From Pelargonium x hortorum (lineage: Eukaryota > Streptophyta > Magnoliopsida > Geraniales > Geraniaceae), in the NCBI GenBank assembly GCA_036897525.1, contig JAYMTJ010000091.1, positions 1 to 34,294 of the forward strand: a DNA stretch of 34,294 nucleotides, read 5' to 3'. How positions within the stretch are numbered: the first letter of the stretch is position 1; each line of letters opens with the position of its first letter. The translations under genes and the position numbers were made by a program. This document shows positions 24,548-34,294 of this stretch, piece by piece. The notes beneath the pieces are model-generated. The model saw only the letters and a program-made list of their open reading frames with translations, did not search any database and was not told the DNA's origin.

Positions 24548-24563
24548 TAAGAAAGTAAGAAAG
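24548..24563. repeat. Perfect 8-bp tandem duplication TAAGAAAG x2
   Basis: TAAGAAAG at 24548-24555 is repeated exactly at 24556-24563. The unit is A-rich and low in complexity, so slippage is more likely here than for the other six. Confidence 0.4.
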
Positions 24564-26486
24564 GGGGCAGTTCCGTATCTAACTGATAATTAAAAACTCT
24601 AATTTCCAAGCATCCTTCTATGCTTTATCTACTACTAGGAATAGCCCGAATCTATATTCAATTTACCAGAAAATTACTAAACCTGAACGGGGAAGGCGCC
24701 GGAATAACAAGTATGGGTCTTAGACCATTAATAGAAGTATATAAAAATTGAAAGAAATAGAGAAATACGCAGGATAGCTTCACCTTTTAGAAGCATGTGG
24801 GCGTGCAGTTTTTGTGCACCCTTACTATGCTATAAGTTATCCAGAATTTGAAAAGAATTCAGGCACTTCCCCTTACCCAGTGTATTTAACAGGAGCCCCT
24901 GTATACTAAAGCACAGCAAACCCTTGTAGTTCTCTCTTACTTACTTATAAAAACTTTCTAATAACTTTTTTTAAGGTACTCCAACAAATTGTGCTCAATT
25001 GAACTTCCTTTACTGCTTTTGATATAGAAAAGAGGAATCCGTAGATTGCTAGAAGAATCTATATCGTTAATTCCATACTTTTGTCAAAGTCAGGGAAAGT
25101 GTATGCTTTTTTGAATCCTTTTTCCTTCCCGGATTTCCTACATTCTATAGGGAAACAAACCTGATATAATTTAATTGTGTAACAAACAAATTCAATGCTA
25201 TTAAAATATCCTTTATATACGTTGTATCTAATTTGTAACAAGCTCTGTTATTTAAAGGTTTCCGAACAAGCCAGAGTTACAAATAAGCAAGAAGAGACCA
25301 AAAAATCTTAAGAGGTTTATTGCTTGTTGTCGCATTAAGTATCGAAAAAACTTAATAAAAGCGAAATGAAAGTTATCAGTAGCATTTCTAATTTTAGTTC
25401 AAAACCGTATATCCCCTCGCTTTTTTAGGAAAGAAAAATAATCGATATAAAAGAAGTCGCTTCTCTATTCTATATAGATAGTAGGGTTCCGGAAAAGGAT
25501 ACCGAGTTATAAGTTTTTTAATAGCATATGCCTAAGCTGAAAGAGATCCACAAAAAAATTCTACAATCAAATCGTCTTAATATGAATGAAGCTTAAGTTA
25601 GATACTTACCGACCCCTCTTTTTGCATTTTTTTATATGAAGTCCTGTCATTTGGTTTACCTGTACCCAGTGTAACTCCTATACTATAGGATTTGACATTC
25701 CGCTTTTAGAGAATACCGGGGCTCCCTATTACTTAACTATTAGAATCTGAAGTTTTTAGATCTTGTACGTTCTAATTCTATACAATTGTAGAGTAATTCT
25801 TTCCTTTGTTATGATTAAGGCAAACGTATCTCTATAATCTGAGTTGGATAGCCAATTTAATTTACGGATCTCGAAAGGAAAAAGGGTAGAAATAGACAAT
25901 ACAAGGGTAATCCTTTGTAAACCTAACTCGGGGAATAGAATATAGTATAGGTACTTCCCAAAACCCTGCTATCTATAACAAGAGCTTCAAGTTCTTTACC
26001 TAACTAGACTGCACGAACTATAGACCCTTTTGTTAAAAACAATATAAACCATATCCCTGGCAAGTTTAGATAACAACTAATTTGTACTCTTCGCACAGCC
26101 TTAATATAAGATTACTACTGGCGTTATGCTGCCAATACTTCGCGAAGTTATACCATCTTAAAGCTCCCGCTAATTTTCATTTTCCTTCAAGCATATAGAA
26201 AACTTTAAGAGTGTCTTCAGCAGCTATCTAATCTTTATTCTGCTAAAGGCTTTTGCTTTCGGCTTGGGGAATCCTGTTATATTTGGCAATTAGTGTATAT
26301 GAATAAGGGCCCTAAATCTTGCATTAAAGTTTTTCACTAGATTTTCTTTACAGTATATCCTAAGGCTCCTAATTAATGTTATCTAATCTAATTGGTTATG
26401 CTAAGGGAGCGCTAAACCTATAGAGGTTTTTTAATAATTAAGACAAGGAAATCCGCTGTTGTATAAAGGGCTGCTTTCCGTTTAGC

Positions 26487-26515
26487 TCTAGGACCCGTTC
26501 AAAAGGGTCCCTAGA
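26487..26515. other. Strong stem-loop, 10 bp with one bulge
   Basis: TCTAGGACCC at 26487-26496 pairs with GGGTCCCTAGA at 26505-26515 around GTTCAAAA, with one unpaired C in the right arm. This is the most stable hairpin I see in the window. AAAAGA follows. No gene is adjacent, so its role is unknown. Confidence 0.6.
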
Positions 26516-27080
26516 AAAGACTATTAATAAATATTCTGTGTGATAAGAATTTCGTTGCTTTACTTCATAAGATAAAATGACCTACCCCCTTAATATAAAG
26601 ATTTACTCCGTCCCATTTGACTGTACTCGCTTCATATAACCTTACAATTCTAAAGTGTCCTACAGAAATCCGTAAACTAGGTAATACTTAATCTTGTTGA
26701 ACTCAGAAACTCCTAAGGAAATTCTCGTTTTCCTTATTTGTGGGGTTTTCTATTTATGCAGTATAGTAATTAAAAAAAAGTGTACTTGCTTTGCTATAAG
26801 GATGGAAAGGTTACGAAAATGGGCGCTTTGAGTCTTTTTGATCGAGAAACCCGGAGTCAGGAACTACTAACGTGTAAACTATTTTGGTATACAGAGTATC
26901 TATCAGAACAACGGGGTAATTATAAGTGCACTCTAAACAAAGGGGCAAGCCCAAGTCTTTATTAGTTACTGACAGGATAAGAAAAGGGTAATTCTCAAAA
27001 AAGTTAAAGTTGATACTCACTTAATATGCAAATTTTAGGGCTCATTGAATATATAAATATAGACACCTGTAACCCAGTTT

Positions 27081-27900
27081 AAATAGAAGTCCGTATCTCC
27101 TAATGAATGATACCTATCGCTTTAATGTTAATAATCTCTATCCTCAGTTATTACTCCTAATCTTAATCTCTAGACCTATCCTCTTATTAACCCCACACCT
27201 TTCTCCAGAGCTACATAGCTACCTTTCAAAATTTAGGAATCAAAGGTAAAGCCCCTAGCTCCTTTTTACTGGAGAAGTTTCTTGACTTGCTTTCTCTTAT
27301 TAACCCTTCTCAATAACTAGAGCTGATATACCTAGACTCTTCGTAATATAATACCCAGAACTCTCTAAGTCCCTGGTTTAAGATTACTTACTGGAGTACG
27401 CCCCTATGCTGCATAAGACCCTATCTCCTTATTCTAACTTTCATTATCAAAGTGAAATTTCTTTATATGTTGCTGGGAACTTCTCAGGGGTCTCTCTTGA
27501 CACGGAAATTACAGGAACTTCCTGTTTCCTGTTCTATATATAAGTAGAATAGAAACCTATAGACATAGCCCTTTCCGAGATGAGTCTCAAGATAATTTGA
27601 CTTACCTAGTCGGGTTGGACAAAAAAAAAAGGAGTCTCATGCCTCTCCTCGGGAAATAAGTACCTACTCCAACATCTACTGGGCAATCTTTTGAAACGGA
27701 GCTCGTTGTTACTTTTTGGAAAGTCAAGCGACTCTCATAACATAAATAGAAAAGAATCTAGCTTTTAGGCTGGATAGTAAGAACTTATTTTTTCACCTTA
27801 CTCTGAATATGAGATAAGTACCCATTTCTAATGCTACCCTACTCAACCCTACTTGTGGGTATATGACCACCTGCTGTGGGGCGAGCTTCTTTAATTAAAA
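27081..27900. other. C/T-rich gene-free block
   Basis: The plus strand is rich in C and T (CTCTATCC, CCTAATC and TAACCC words) and resembles the 23.0-24.1 kb block in skew. The 15-base palindrome ACAGGAA-C-TTCCTGT lies at 27511-27525. No frame reaches 60 codons and I recognise no gene. Confidence 0.4.
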
Positions 27901-29725
27901 GGCCCCTTTTACTGCGCTAGAACGTGAGTTAAGGTTCATATCTTTATCTAACTGGTTGTAAGCTTTTTTTAGCATCAATAGAATGCGGAAATTTAAGAAA
28001 CGTAGAAATTCTCTCATAATATGCTCACTTACTGGATTTATTATGAATCCTTGTTTCTGCTATTCAATGGAAAAGAAGTTCCCGAATATCCCGATCGAGG
28101 GTTTTCAATTTAGAATAAAGGACTTTATTTCTTAGCTTACAACCTTGCTCTCTTGAGAGGTTACCCATTAATTAAGCAGGATAAGCTATTGTGTCGAAGT
28201 CTATAGTATTTACTTACATATCCTGATGAATTATGCCGTACAAAGAACGCCGGTATAAAATAGAAAAGAAAGGCCAGAAGTTTTGCAGCAGGCATATCGT
28301 AATAACGAGTTGATTCATTAAGGAGAGTTAATCCTAGAAATTCTAGCCTTTGTCAATTTAAGACACCCCTAATCTTCAAGTGAAAGTCCTCCGCTTTTCG
28401 ACCTCTAGGTTGTTAGTCGAAGCTGTAAACCTTTCCTCAGACCCATAAGAGAGAAAGGGCGAAATACCCTAGCCTTTAGGAAATTCTGGCCGGTTTTAAG
28501 TACAAGAGTAAACTCATATCTTACCTTTGTCTATATTTATTATACCAACATAACCACAAGGAATTTGTAGATATAGTTGAACTGAACCCAGAAGTGTTCG
28601 GTTTACATACCTTGCTAATCTGGTTTTATTATAGTATAAATAAGCATATAAGTATGACCGAAAGTCAAATGTAAGATAGAATCCTAGCCAAATCGAGGAT
28701 ATAAAAGCATGAGCATTACGAAGGAATTCTTCACAAATCAAATGCTAGATCAGAGCTATAACCTAGAATAAAGTATTACTTGCTCAAATTGCGTGGCACA
28801 ACGGAAAGAGTAAGCTACAATTATAAAGCGCACGTTAACTGTATGCTACTTTTTGCAATCATGGGTCTACCCCTAATGGATTTGAGACAAGACTAAGGAA
28901 TGTTCTTCAAAACTGGGAAATATCTAAAAGAATTTTGATATGGATCCACCTGGAGTTACAAGTCCCTTTATAAAAATAAGAGAAAAGAGCTCCCTTTTCT
29001 ACTAGCGAATTCCGTAGTAGGCATCTATAAACTTGAATAGGACCCCCTTGATAAGATACTGTAATATACTAACTAGGGCTGCTAGCCAAAATACTATAGA
29101 GCGCAATAAGGAGCTGTTATTAGATTAGATTAGAAAGACTCTTCTAAACTGAAGTTACTGTAATACTAGGGACAACTGTCCTTCTATGCATCTTCCTTTA
29201 TCGGTTCTTAGGACTTCCTTTGGTGGATATTACTAGCTTATTTTACAATTTAAATCAATTGACTCCTGTTCCTCTGGGGTTTTCATAAACTGCGGTATAT
29301 AATTCCAAACAAGAGGTTTCTCTTATATCTTCAGAAAAAAGCAAGATCCCCTAGACTATTTAGGTGGTGATTTTCTTAACCGGTTGAGGCATAAGTAATA
29401 AAAAAGGGATAAAGTACAAACGAAACAGGTCCTTCCTTGTGCTATAACCAGTTTCTCTTCGTTAAGAGTCGGGTCTCTTTATTTAGGACTTTTCTGAATA
29501 TAGCTGTTTTCAAGACAAAGTCTTTCTTAAGGTTTAATAGGCTTACCACAAGGTATTACAGATTTTCGCCTGACTAAAAAGGGCCCGTAAAAGTTTCGTA
29601 TTAGTATACTTGGTTTACTTCTTTCAAACTAGATCTCAAAAGTGGTTTATTAAGGGGTCCGGTAGTTTCACTAGAGTGGGCCCGTCCTCAAGGTAATACG
29701 CTCGTTTTTGATACAGTTAATATAG

Positions 29726-29747
29726 CCTACTAGTTAGTATTAGTAGG
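29726..29747. other. Perfect stem-loop, 7-bp stem
   Basis: CCTACTA at 29726-29732 pairs perfectly with TAGTAGG at 29741-29747 around GTTAGTAT. No gene is adjacent. Confidence 0.55.
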
Positions 29748-29843
29748 ATAAACAAGTAAGGTAATAAGTCCTTGCCTATATTGAACACTTGCTATACTCT
29801 ATGTATGTTTAACTCGTCGAATTAAATTAATAGGAGACTCTCT

Positions 29844-29865
29844 CATTATATAGACATTATATAGA
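29844..29865. repeat. Perfect 11-bp tandem duplication CATTATATAGA x2
   Basis: CATTATATAGA at 29844-29854 is repeated exactly at 29855-29865. An 11-base perfect adjacent pair is not expected by chance in 34 kb. Mutator-like elements make 9-11 bp target duplications, so a footprint is conceivable; slippage on an AT-rich word is the simpler reading. Confidence 0.5.
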
Positions 29866-31211
29866 TTGTTCCAAAGTCGTTTTCTAAGCCGCAACTTATT
29901 GTATTGAACAGGGAATACTCCTTTCTATACTTCACAACTTGCGTTTTGCTATTATATCAAGTTAAGCGCTTAAGCCTAAGAATTTGCACAAGAGCAGCTC
30001 TGCCGTTTCAATCAATACTAAGAAAGTCCTTTTCTTTTATCCCGGAATCTAACTAAACTATATGTGCAACAGGATAAAAAAAACTATAGAATTATCTATA
30101 CAATTTATAAAGGAAAGACTTCGGGCAAAAAAAAGGGAACTCTACCTAGAAAAGGGACCCTGTGAAGTTAATCTAGTAAAAGCTGGGGTATCTCATAAAG
30201 CATACTTTACCACTAAAATGAAGTTGCTGTTTTATAGCTATAATATACCGCCCTTAAGGGCTTCTTAAAAAGGAAATTACTTCCTTAATTTTATACTTTC
30301 CTACGCCCTCTTTCTGGTTTATCGCGGACCAAAACGTCACAAATTTTATATTAGTTTGCCTCAAGACTGAGGACCGGGAGCCCCTGCTTCCAGCTATCAT
30401 ATCAGGAGTTTAATTAAAACAAGTATTCTTTGCTATAGTAATTAATTCGTTGGTTAATAAAGGAGTCACGTAGATTTATTCGAAGAACCAGTCCCTCAAC
30501 ATAAGGTATAACTAGCATACACAGGACTTATCATTAGTACTTTTAAGTGATTTGAAATCCTCTAAACTGCAAGGTGTTACTCTTTAGTTAAAGGAGGCCC
30601 TCTTCGCTATATTCCGAGTAAAAAAGAAGCACTTTGTTTTTCCAAAAAACTCCTTAAAATTTTTTCATTTTATATTGCAGCCTAGATTCTCTATATAAAG
30701 AAGGGTATCCCCAGCTAGAAAAGATACTGCAGAATTCATGCTTTAAGTCTCTGAGTCATTACTACAAGAATCAATTTTCCGTCATAGGTATTAGCATTCA
30801 AGGACAGCTTTTCATTAGAGTTGGATTCCACACTTAGCAGCTAAGATAAGAGTTTGACTTGAAAGAGCATAACAGTGCTGACAAGACTTAAACAACTGGT
30901 GTATTAAATAGTTTTAGTAATACTTACAGGAATTCTTAATACTTAAGAAAAGAATCTTTGGGTAACTTATCCTTAAGGGAATAGAACGCCATTAAGCCCC
31001 TGAACAAGGGACTGGTTTAACAATAATATAGGGGAAGTACTTTCATGTTCTATTTGTATTTATTTAGTATCCGGAATAAAGTCTAAATGTAATTCTAAAG
31101 CATAGTAAATGTAAATAAGGTTACGAATTGAATTGAAGTATATGAAATCGCATGCTAAATACACACATTATAACCCAAATAGCCTAGATTTTTATTGACT
31201 TCTGCAGGACT

Positions 31212-31245
31212 TAGTTCCTCTTTCTTTTTAAAAAGAAAGAAACTA
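31212..31245. other. Long palindrome, 22 bp perfect core
   Basis: Bases 31219-31240 are a perfect palindrome with TTTTTAAAAA at its centre and TCTTTC/GAAAGA outside. After a two-base gap on the left it continues as TAGTT (31212-31216) against AACTA (31241-31245). A second imperfect palindrome with CTTATC...GATAAG arms lies at about 31,276-31,297. Such A/T palindromes can extrude as cruciforms; no gene context suggests a role. Confidence 0.6.
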
Positions 31246-32449
31246 GACTTACTCTGCTGTATCATACCTTTACTAAGACCCCTCTTCTTATCTTAAGGAT
31301 AAGGAGCTGAAATACGAGTTAAAGCTTATAAGAATAAGAACAAATAAGACCTACGAGAGAGAGATGCTCTTCTTGTTTGGGTTCTTTTGTAGTTGCTATA
31401 GTATAATTAATATAGAGTCTTCCCTAGGAAAAGTACTTTTATAACTTTTGCTGTATACAAAATAGCATTTTCTTGTCAAAATGACCCTGAAATTGACTCC
31501 TCTAAGAAGGGAAAGGCCCAAAAATGTTTGTTCAATTTTAACCTTTTAACCATAGTATATAGATGATATAGAGCAAGTGAGTTTGCTGGGATTGAGTAAT
31601 GGAGTATGATAGGGAGATGTCTTTCCTAATTTGAAAGTTTAGTATGAGTTTTGCTGCTATATAAAAAAGAAAAATAGAATTTGGGATTTCTTTTGGATCT
31701 CTCTACAAGGAAAAAGAACTTTTGAGGACTTTTGTCGGTAAGATTGACTACTTTTTTCTTAAAAATGAGGTCTTAAATCCAGTACTGACAGAGATAAACC
31801 GGGGTTTTTTGACAGGTCAGATTTGGACTACGAGAAATTTCCTCGGACCTCTGTTGGTTATAGGATTGGTCTCTACTTCCAGAAAATGTAGGATCGCCCT
31901 ATATATGCAAAATCAATAAAATAAATACTAAACAATCAGAGCAGTACCTTTTCATTTCGTTTATACACGCTTGAGAAATTAGAATTACGTTGAAACTAGA
32001 AAATCACTTATATAAGATAGAAGAAAGATGAATCTGAACCCTATTTTATAAGAATATAAGAAGGGCTCTCTCTTTTTGTAGCTGACTGATATAGAGTCAA
32101 TTTAGTATTGAGATGGAAGGTTAGATCATGAGTCAATTGATTTGATGCACGTGGGTTCTCGTCGAGTCAGTGAAGTCTTAGTTATTAGTAGGACTCTGAT
32201 AATGTATAGTATAGTGTACTTCTTTTCCTTTTAGTGTCTTAAGCTTATAGGTTTGATAAGGGGTCTTCCTCTTGCTCTTGCCCTATGGGTTTATCGCTAT
32301 AGAGGGTGTAGCCTTAGGGGATACGTCCATCTTACCGACTGCAGCGATAGCGTAGGAAGGTTGCTTGTAGTATTTTGTATGTGTATTGATAGTACATGAG
32401 ATAGCGCAACCATGCTTCTTCTTTTGTTGCTTTCATAGACTTATACTTA

Positions 32450-32617
32450 TTCTGTCTGTATTCTTGTATTCTCTGTATTAGACTTATTCGGAGGAGTAGA
32501 CTTAGCAGTAGCAGTTGGAGGAGCACAGGAGAAAGAGGAGGTAACAGGAAGAGCTGTACCTAGCCAACCAATAGGAGAGGGAAGAACAAGAGACACTATA
32601 GGAGGAACAGCATAGGC
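32450..32617 (-). pseudogene. Frame relic in copy 1 of the array, Pro/Thr/Ser-rich, unknown family
   Basis: Fifty-six codons are open on the minus strand, bounded by TAG (32618-32620) and TAA (32447-32449). The peptide includes ALPVTSSFSCAPPTATAKST and then an Asn/Thr-rich tail. The matching frame in copy 2 ends at the equivalent base, and both share P-V-T-(L)-S-S-F, P-P-x-A and a polar tail. Codons end mostly in T. No start codon is obvious, and I recognise no family. Confidence 0.35.
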
Positions 32618-33027
32618 CTAAGCAGTATACCTACTAGTAAGTAAGGCTAACTAGGTATCTATACTGTAGCTATTGTATTACTTGTAGCTATTATATTATA
32701 CTGCATTAGGTAGTGTACTAGTATGCTGTTGCTAGTTGTTAGCGTTTATGGGAGGTACTCTTCATTGTGCTATGTGTTTATCGATTGGGAAGATGTAGCC
32801 CTTAGGTGTATAGGAGTTAAGGTGTATTCCTCAATGGGTTATGTAGCTTATCGGTTGAGAGGCAAGGCTTCCTTAGTTGTGTATGATAGTATCCATCTTA
32901 CCAACTAAACCTTCAAGTCAAGGAGGTCGTTGTATAGTAATTGTAGTGAATAGAGGGCATATGAGATAGCGCACCAGCAACTTATGCTTTTTTAATTTGT
33001 TTTAGATTCTGCCTTTTAATCGGTCTA

Positions 33028-33237
33028 TTTCTTTGAGCTGGATTCTGCACTCTTTGTTTGAGCTAGGTTCTGTATCTTTGTAGTAGCAGCAGCAGGAGGA
33101 CAAAAGGAAGAGAGGGTAACAGGAACAGGAGACATAGCAGCAGTAGGAGTAGCCATAACTAACTTATAGAGGAGGGTAATAAGCGGTAGGAGGGGGGCAG
33201 CTATATACCTATATAATAGGAGAAGCGGGTACGTAAG
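33028..33237 (-). pseudogene. Frame relic in copy 2 of the array, Ala/Thr/Pro-rich, unknown family
   Basis: Seventy codons are open on the minus strand, with an ATG at 33156-33154 and a stop at 33027-33025, giving a possible 43-residue peptide that begins MATPTAAMSPVPVTLSSF. Upstream of the ATG the frame reads RYIAAPLLPLITLLY, matching R-Y-T-A in copy 1 at a shift of 578. The shift at the GTAACAGGA anchor is 575, three bases different, and the total shift at both ends of the frame is the same. Indels between the copies therefore keep the frame, which suggests protein coding when they split. No ribosome-binding or splice context supports expression today. Confidence 0.4.
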
Positions 33238-33390
33238 CTAGGCAGTATTCCCGCGTGGTAGCTGTTGTAGCTATGAGAAAGTATAGTCTTATTGTATTGT
33301 TTTAGTTGTTAGTGTTTATAGGTTTAGGAGTTCACTGTGCTACTTGTTTATCGATTGGGAAGCTAGTGCCTAATGAGTGTATGAGTACGT

Positions 33391-34294
33391 ACTTTATAAC
33401 CACCCACACTTTTAAACCTGCCTTTAGAGATAGACTTGGCTTCTGTATCTCTGAGTCTTGATACCCTTATAAAACTTCTTAACTCTCCCAAAAACTCTAG
33501 TTTCAATCTCTTACTCTTACAGAAAACCCCTAAACCGGAATTCTGCCTATTTAAGGCTTTGCTTATAGAATCAAACCTCTTACGAATGAAAACTAATAGA
33601 AAGCTTGGCTAAGCAAGTGGCGGGTTATACAATAAGCTTGACTTTCAAACTAGTTCAGACTGTTTTTCCATTACTTCCTTTGTGCTCGTACAGACACGAA
33701 CCCATGCCTATTAAATAAACAGAAGAGGCTTCCTTAGAAATTGATTATAGAAAATCTGACCTTTGGCCTATAACTAATGGAAACCTTGACATACTCCTAT
33801 TCAGAAAAAGTAACAAGTCCAAAATCCGGTAGTTACAGAGGCAAAAGCTCGTCTTTTGTTTGTTCAAAATCCGACTACGGTCAAAATCCTAGAGCCCTTT
33901 TTGTTAATAGAGCGGACTCCGTTTTTCACAAAAAGTAGGGCGCATATAATTGAATTGGTAAAGCAATAAAAGTTTAGGAAATTCCTATAAAATAGACCCT
34001 TTTATTTATTTTATTGAAAATAGGAATTGTTACTCGTGTTCCTTTGTTACAGGGTGGGTTCCTGTATTCATTCGTACAAGATGCTTGGGGGTGTCAAGTT
34101 TCAAGTAGAGCAGTGAAAGTTCCTTTTTCTCTCTTATCAAGTACAAGTCGTGGATAGCTTTCAAGGTTTGATAGTTTAGGATAACTTGAGGAAGGCTTGA
34201 GAGTGAATCTATAAAAGTAAGCAATTCAAATAGATATAGTCAATCCCGGTAATAGGTCGAATAGGCAAAAAACACACACCTTCATTGGTACCTA
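33391..34294. other. Gene-free tail of the window
   Basis: A minus-strand frame at 34030-34224 (64 codons, beginning MLTFIDSLSSLPQVILNYQ) is mixed polar/hydrophobic, and its neighbourhood on the minus strand reads a little coding-like, but I recognise no family. Short A/T-rich hairpins occur near 33,911-33,930. Nothing else is supported. Confidence 0.4.

Larger units (their letters stand above)
24121..27080. other. Gene-free decayed DNA
   Basis: No recognisable gene. Frames at 25059-25241 (minus, 60 codons), 26780-26965 (plus, 61) and 26811-27020 (minus, 69, overlapping the last) look like chance. RIP-like bias is strong at 25921-25980 (TA 10, AT 6, CA+TG 3, AC+GT 7). Near 24,793-24,830 a short GTGCA/TGCAC hairpin sits inside GCAT...ATGC. 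A perfect 12-base palindrome ACTTCGCGAAGT lies at 26137-26148. Confidence 0.45.
27901..32249. other. Gene-free, mostly RIP-like decayed DNA
   Basis: The bias is at its strongest here: 29701-29760 has TA 12, AT 5, CA+TG 3, AC+GT 9. Frames at 28514-28741 (minus, 75 codons), 30062-30268 (plus, 68; basic N-terminal half) and 31722-31919 (plus, 65) have no known motif and no supporting context. From about 31,550 the plus strand becomes G/T-rich, leading into the tandem array. (TAGAT)n lies near 29,121. Confidence 0.5.
32250..33390. repeat. Degenerate tandem array, period about 570 bp, two copies and part of a third
   Basis: Anchors recur in the same order. TCCATCTTACCGACT (32326) matches TCCATCTTACCAACT (32892), a shift of 566. 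ATGAGATAGCGCA near 32,397 recurs near 32,961. GTAACAGGAA at 32541 recurs at 33116, shift 575. AGTTGTTAGCGTTTAT (32734) matches AGTTGTTAGTGTTTAT (33304), shift 570. GTTTATCGATTGGGAAG at 32776 recurs exactly at 33346, and as a diverged form (GTTTATCGCTATAGAGG) at 32289. The copies differ by many substitutions and one indel of about 80 bases. Approximate copies are 32250-32733, 32734-33303 and 33304-33390. The plus strand is clearly G-rich over C. This is an old tandem duplication, a satellite remnant or an internally repeated gene. Confidence 0.75.

Noticed and set aside
3890-33466. Inverted 14-base match between 3890-3903 and 33453-33466 (GAGTCTTGATACCC)
   Set aside because: A few 14-base matches are expected by chance between both strands of 34 kb of AT-rich DNA, and similarity does not extend into the flanks.
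1300-34294. Plant mitochondrial spacer DNA
   Set aside because: Gene-poor spacers and AAG/CTT words fit at first sight, but no mitochondrial gene fragment is recognised, and the CA/TG depletion with TA excess is stronger than I expect there. Not excluded.
1-34294. CRISPR array, bacterial defence system or phage
   Set aside because: No regularly spaced direct repeats, no coding density and no bacterial gene organisation anywhere in the window.

Overview
This is eukaryotic DNA with no intact gene that I can support. The longest start-to-stop reading frame on either strand is 83 codons, no longer than chance gives in AT-rich DNA of this length. I recognise no rRNA, complete tRNA, CRISPR array or bacterial-type operon. 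I cannot name the organism.

The window has two unlike parts. Bases 1 to about 1,240 look like plant nuclear DNA: rich in TG/CA, poor in CG and TA, with a hAT-type transposon end at 77-91 and one or two exon-like stretches. From about 1,240-1,300 to the end the texture changes sharply. Much of it is rich in TA and poor in CA and TG. That is the pattern left by repeat-induced point mutation (RIP, C to T at CA) in the AT-rich blocks of filamentous fungi, and it is unlike plant nuclear DNA. A fungal AT-rich isochore, or another old repeat graveyard with CA-biased decay, is my best reading of the long part. A junction between two genomes (insertion, contamination or misassembly) near 1,250 is possible.

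Layout: 1-91 transposon end; 92-1,240 nuclear-type flank; 1,300-4,190 gene-free; 4,190-4,941 a better preserved patch with a weak Ty1/copia RNase H-like fossil; 4,942-9,950 strongly decayed; 9,950-10,440 a stop-poor, pyrimidine-rich patch with a tRNA-like relic; 10,441-16,150 decayed; 16,150-17,700 less decayed; 17,700-23,000 mostly decayed, with microsatellites; 23,000-24,120 C-rich and less decayed; 24,120-32,250 mostly decayed, with several stem-loops; 32,250-33,390 an old tandem array with a period of about 570 bp, G-rich on the plus strand, whose first two copies carry a matching minus-strand frame; 33,391-34,294 gene-free.

The best signals are (1) the composition switch near 1,250, (2) the 570-bp tandem array with a frame kept in two copies, (3) seven perfect back-to-back 8-bp duplications, the size left when hAT elements excise, and (4) alternation of RIP-like and non-RIP-like blocks. 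I found no convincing new functional system.
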